Shown: positions 21,996 through 24,903 of the stretch, piece after piece
How positions within the stretch are numbered: position 1 is the stretch's first letter
Layout of the letters: each line of letters opens with the position of its first letter
Assembly (NCBI GenBank): GCA_004558975.1
Contig: SFZB01000008.1
Coordinates: forward strand, 1-24,903
Reading direction: 5' to 3'
From: a bacterium
Lineage (GTDB): Bacteria; Bacillota; Clostridia; Oscillospirales; CAG-272
Length of the DNA: 24,903 nucleotides
Made by a program: the position numbers and the translations under genes
The notes under the pieces: model-generated
Told to the model about the DNA's origin: nothing
What the model saw: only the letters and a program-made list of their open reading frames with translations
Databases searched by the model: none

Positions 21996-22853
21996 TTACA
22001 TGTTCTTTTCCGCGCGGCGGACACGAGCGCAGAAGCGCGTCTTGTGCGGATAACCGCTGATGCCGAACAGCCCGCGAGGGGCGATGATATCCCCGTTCTC
22101 CCCGTCGCCGGCAGCGGCGCGGATTGCCGTGAGCGCCGCTTTCTCGGGCGAGTGGGTAAACAGGTACAGAAACGCATGCCCGAGCCGGGAGAACAGCGGT
22201 TTATGTGCCGTCTTTTCGCTTGAAAGCAGATCCGTCGCCGTAATGCCGGGGTGGACGGCGAGGAAGAGCGGCATGCCCTCCGTGCGCGTCCTCGCACGGT
22301 GGAGGACATAGGCGGAGAGGAGCGTTTTGCTCTTCGCATACGCAGCGTAGCCTTCCTTTTTTGGTTCACGGTCGGTTTTCCCGTTCCTGTCCACCAGACT
22401 GGTGACAAAAATCATGCGTCCGCCGGGCGCGAGCAGCGGCTCTACGGCTTCGGAGAGCCGCACAGTCCCGCAGTAGTTCACCCCGACGGTCATGGGCAGA
22501 CCGTCCTCAGTCGTCGCCTTTTTGGGATAATACACCCCGGCGCAGTGCAGAAAGACGTCCACCGGGCGGGTATCCGCCGCAAGGCGGGCGGCAAACGCGT
22601 CGATCGACGCGAACGAGGCAAGATCCACAAGGGCATAGTCCACATCGGCGAGCGGATAGCGTGCCCGAAGCCGTTCGCAAGCGGCGGCGGCGCGCGCCTC
22701 ATTCCGGCACGCAAGCGTGACGACGGCGCCGAGCGAGAGGAACTCTCCGGCGGCGGCAAAACCGATGCCGCTGTTTCCGCCCGTAATCACCACACGCTCC
22801 CCCGACATCGGGCGGGCGTGCTTCTCCAGCCATTTCCGATACTTCTCTGCCAT
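21996..22853 (-). CDS. Short-chain dehydrogenase/reductase (retinol-dehydrogenase-like)
   Basis: This 285-residue classical SDR has the NAD(P)-binding motif TGGNSGIG (24-31), CRN after strand 2 (favouring NADP), LHCAG in place of NNAG, Ser152 in FVTSLV and the catalytic pair Tyr172/Lys176 in YAKSK. The substrate is unknown; such proteins are often annotated from similarity to retinol or protochlorophyllide reductases, which is not evidence of function here. GAGGGG is the likely ribosome-binding site. It has its own promoter just beyond the asnB stop and ends at the metA terminator. Confidence 0.9.
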   Translation of the reverse strand: MAEKYRKWLEKHARPMSGERVVITGGNSGIGFAAAGEFLSLGAVVTLACRNEARAAAACERLRARYPLADVDYALVDLASFASIDAFAARLAADTRPVDVFLHCAGVYYPKKATTEDGLPMTVGVNYCGTVRLSEAVEPLLAPGGRMIFVTSLVDRNGKTDREPKKEGYAAYAKSKTLLSAYVLHRARTRTEGMPLFLAVHPGITATDLLSSEKTAHKPLFSRLGHAFLYLFTHSPEKAALTAIRAAAGDGENGDIIAPRGLFGISGYPHKTRFCARVRRAEKNM

Positions 22854-22894
22854 AGACGCTACCCCTCACCCGGGCGCCTGCCCGTTTTGACAAG

Positions 22895-22923
22895 AGTGTA
22901 GCACAAAAACAGGACTTCGTCAA
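22895..22923 (-). promoter_or_regulatory. Promoter of the SDR gene
   Basis: TTGACG (22918-22923), a 17-bp spacer and TACACT (22895-22900). The -35 box lies 10 bp beyond the asnB stop, with no terminator between. Confidence 0.7.
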
Positions 22924-22933
22924 ACGGTTTCTC

Positions 22934-24760
22934 TCAAAGCACGAGTTCCGCCCGGTATGCGGTGAGGAAGTAATCGAACTGCAGGAGCCACGCGTACATC
23001 TGCGGGCGGGACATGAGCTGCCCGAGCCACGTCACGTCGCCACCGGACGTCAGCTCTTCGATTGCCCCGCGTCGCAGGAGCGGCGCCAGAGGACTGGAGC
23101 GGCGGGCGAGGCGCGCCATGAGCATCTCACGCACGAGCTTTTCATAGGCGGGGTTATGGGTCTTCGGATACGGGCTCTTTTTCCGGTGGAGGATCTCCGG
23201 CGGGAGGTACGACGCCATCGCCTCGCGGAGAAGCGACTTCTCCACGCCCCCCTCAAATTTATATTTCCACGGGACGCGGTACACATATTCGAGGATGCGA
23301 TGGTCGGAGAACGGCACGCGCACCTCCAGCCCCGACGCCATGCTCATACGATCCTTGCGCTCGAGAAGATTCGTCATAAAGTAATCGACCGAAAGGCGCG
23401 TCGCGATGCGGGCAGTACGTTCCTCCGCAGGTTCCGCATCGTCCACCGGCACCGCCGCAACCGCCCGATGGTAGGCATCGGAGAGGTACGCGTACCCCTC
23501 CTCGGCGCGGGTCGCCGTCGCATCGAAGAGCCCGATGCGCGCCCCGGGATCGTGCACCCACGGGAAGAAGTCCCGCGAGAGCATCTCCGGGCGGTAAAAC
23601 CACGGGTAGCCGCCGAAGATCTCGTCGGCGCACTCACCCGAGAGCGCCACCGTATGCTTTTCTTTCACGCGGGCGCAATAGTAGCGCAGCGAAGAGTCGA
23701 TATCCGCCTGCCCCGGAAAATCGCGCGAGAGAACCGCCGAGAGCAGTTCCCGTGCGACCGTTTCACTGTCGGCGACGAGCACCGTATGCTCCGAACCGAT
23801 GTACTCTGCCATAAGACGTGCGTAATCGTCGTCCGGGTTGGGCTGAAAGAGCGTGGGAGCGTACTTGTTCCCTTCGTACTCAAAAGAATAAGTGGAGAGC
23901 CGCTTTCCCTCCTCGCGGTACTTCTCCGCGGCGACGGCGCTGACGACCGAGGAATCCAGTCCCCCGGACAGAAAACAGCAGAGCGGCACGTCGGAGACGA
24001 GCTGACGCCGGATGGCGTCCGTGAGCAGGTTGCGCACGTGCTCGACCGTTTCGTCGCGCCCCTCGGTATGCGCCCCCGGCGTATAGTCCCAGTAGCGGCG
24101 GCGATGAAGCCCCCCTGCATCGACACGCAGGCACTCGCCCGGGAGCAACTCGAAGATTCCGCGGAACACACTGCATCCCGGGAGCGTCACCGGCGCGAGA
24201 TACAGGAGTTGCCACAGACCGGGGGCATCGATGACGGGATGAACGCTCGGGTGTTTCAGCAATGCTTTCACTTCCGACGCGAAGAGGAACTGCCCCTGCG
24301 CCTCGGTAAAGAAAAACGGTTTGACGCCGAGCCGGTCACGTGCGCAGAAGAGGCTTCCTTCAAAATCATCGTAGACAGCGAACGCAAAGATGCCGTTCAG
24401 ATGCGAAAGGCAGTCCTCGCCGAACACCGCATACGCGTACACCAGTGCCTCGGTATCCGAATGTGTCCTCGGGGACACGCCCCGCTCTGCGAGTTCCCGC
24501 GTGAGTTCTTCCGTATTATAGAGTTCCCCGTTATACACAATCGTGTACCGTTTCCCGCCGAGGACGACCGTCATCGGCTGTGCCCCGCCGATGATGTCCA
24601 CGACGGCAAGCCGGTTGTGGTGCATGGCGACATTCGCCGAAGAAAAGCCGCCCGCCGCATCCGGCCCCCGGTGCGTCATCGCGCCGCTCATCGACTCCAC
24701 CGCCGAAAGTGCCCCGAGCCCCAGTCCCCGCGCGGCGTAGATCCCGCAGATCGAACACAT
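22934..24760 (-). CDS. asnB: Asparagine synthetase (glutamine-hydrolysing)
   Basis: This 608-residue enzyme makes asparagine from aspartate, glutamine and ATP. The N-terminal glutaminase domain begins MCSICGIY, so Cys2 is the nucleophile once Met is removed. It also shows THRGPD, HHNRLAVVD, YNGELYN and the PP-loop FLSGGLDSS (263-271) of the synthetase domain, then ALSGECADEIFGGY and LERKDRMSMASGLEVRVPF. The start at 24760 is required for Cys2 and is preceded by GGGAGGATTACTT. An in-frame extension to 24889 would bury the catalytic cysteine and is rejected. No T-box is present in its leader, unlike the other amino-acid operons here. Confidence 0.96.
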   Translation of the reverse strand: MCSICGIYAARGLGLGALSAVESMSGAMTHRGPDAAGGFSSANVAMHHNRLAVVDIIGGAQPMTVVLGGKRYTIVYNGELYNTEELTRELAERGVSPRTHSDTEALVYAYAVFGEDCLSHLNGIFAFAVYDDFEGSLFCARDRLGVKPFFFTEAQGQFLFASEVKALLKHPSVHPVIDAPGLWQLLYLAPVTLPGCSVFRGIFELLPGECLRVDAGGLHRRRYWDYTPGAHTEGRDETVEHVRNLLTDAIRRQLVSDVPLCCFLSGGLDSSVVSAVAAEKYREEGKRLSTYSFEYEGNKYAPTLFQPNPDDDYARLMAEYIGSEHTVLVADSETVARELLSAVLSRDFPGQADIDSSLRYYCARVKEKHTVALSGECADEIFGGYPWFYRPEMLSRDFFPWVHDPGARIGLFDATATRAEEGYAYLSDAYHRAVAAVPVDDAEPAEERTARIATRLSVDYFMTNLLERKDRMSMASGLEVRVPFSDHRILEYVYRVPWKYKFEGGVEKSLLREAMASYLPPEILHRKKSPYPKTHNPAYEKLVREMLMARLARRSSPLAPLLRRGAIEELTSGGDVTWLGQLMSRPQMYAWLLQFDYFLTAYRAELVL

Positions 24761-24802
24761 AAGTAATCCTCCCAATCTTCTTTGACCGTCATTCACTTTT
24801 CC

Positions 24803-24832
24803 ATTGTATGCGCGGCGCCGTTTTTCAGTCAC
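24803..24832 (-). promoter_or_regulatory. Possible asnB promoter
   Basis: TACAAT (24803-24808) with an 18-bp spacer and a weak -35 GTGACT (24827-24832) lies about 45 bp upstream of the asnB start. The -10 is good and the -35 matches only 4 of 6 positions. Confidence 0.4.
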
Positions 24833-24872
24833 GTCGGTGGCTCTCTCCTGTAAAAAAAGGTACTTCTTTCGC

Positions 24873-24901
24873 TTGACAAATGTAAACATTTGTGTGATAA
24901 T
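24873..24901 (+). promoter_or_regulatory. Outward promoter at the right edge
   Basis: TTGACA (24873-24878), a 17-bp spacer and GATAAT (24896-24901) point to a gene beyond the window. It is divergent from asnB. Confidence 0.75.
24877..24892. promoter_or_regulatory. Perfect operator-like dyad inside the outward promoter
   Basis: CAAATGT (24877-24883) and ACATTTG (24886-24892) are exact reverse complements around a 2-bp centre. They overlap the -35 end and fill most of the spacer, the usual place for a repressor site. The ACAAATGTA core recalls BlaI/MecI/CopY-type boxes, but the regulator is not in the window. Confidence 0.6.
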
Positions 24902-24903
24902 AC

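Noticed and set aside
24761..24889. N-terminal extension of AsnB
   Set aside because: It would remove Cys2 from the mature N-terminus, which is needed for glutaminase activity; GGGAGG precedes the ATG at 24760.

Overview
This window reads as chromosomal DNA of a GC-rich anaerobic Bacillota, probably class Clostridia. The evidence is four T-box leader RNAs in about 9 kb, a YerC-type TrpR-like regulator, a ferredoxin-dependent 2-oxoacid oxidoreductase, and consensus TTGACA/TATAAT promoters standing out against GC-rich coding DNA. No rRNA, tRNA, CRISPR array, phage gene or insertion sequence was seen. The species cannot be named from the sequence alone.

Layout. 1-4160 (+): the 3' end of an HD-domain-like gene with its terminator, alanine racemase (alr), and a Cu(I)-exporting P-type ATPase (copA). 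4326-10947 (-): a seven-gene operon encoding an XRE-cupin-acyl-CoA synthetase fusion, a branched-chain aminotransferase (ilvE), a MinD/ParA-like P-loop ATPase, a 2[4Fe-4S] ferredoxin, and the alpha, beta and gamma subunits of a 2-oxoisovalerate-type ferredoxin oxidoreductase. 11286-13547 (-): a paralogous XRE-cupin-acyl-CoA synthetase with its own T-box. 13881-18583 (-): a third T-box operon encoding an isopropylmalate-synthase-like protein whose catalytic motifs are lost, a TIM-barrel/acyl-CoA-ligase fusion and an amidohydrolase. 18927-19241 (-): yerC. 19336-21895 (+): a methionine operon (T-box, metY, metA). 21996-24760 (-): a short-chain dehydrogenase and asparagine synthetase (asnB). The right edge holds a promoter with a perfect dyad that points out of the window.

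How the genes may work together. In the main operon, acid activation (acyl-CoA synthetase), reductive carboxylation (ferredoxin oxidoreductase run backwards) and transamination (IlvE) would turn a scavenged carboxylic acid into an amino acid. Control by T-boxes, which switch on during amino-acid starvation, favours this anabolic direction over amino-acid fermentation. Gene content points to branched-chain acids. However, the specifier triplet I read in both leaders is UAC (Tyr), a conflict that is reported rather than hidden. The neighbouring Leu-type (CUC) T-box operon carries another acyl-CoA ligase plus a degenerate LeuA, so a second, apparently undescribed acid-handling unit lies next to the first.

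From yerC to the gamma subunit the minus strand has no intrinsic terminators other than the T-box attenuators. The whole 15 kb therefore looks like a chain of transcription units gated in series by uncharged tRNA. Twice, the stop codon of an upstream gene lies inside the -35 box of the next T-box promoter.
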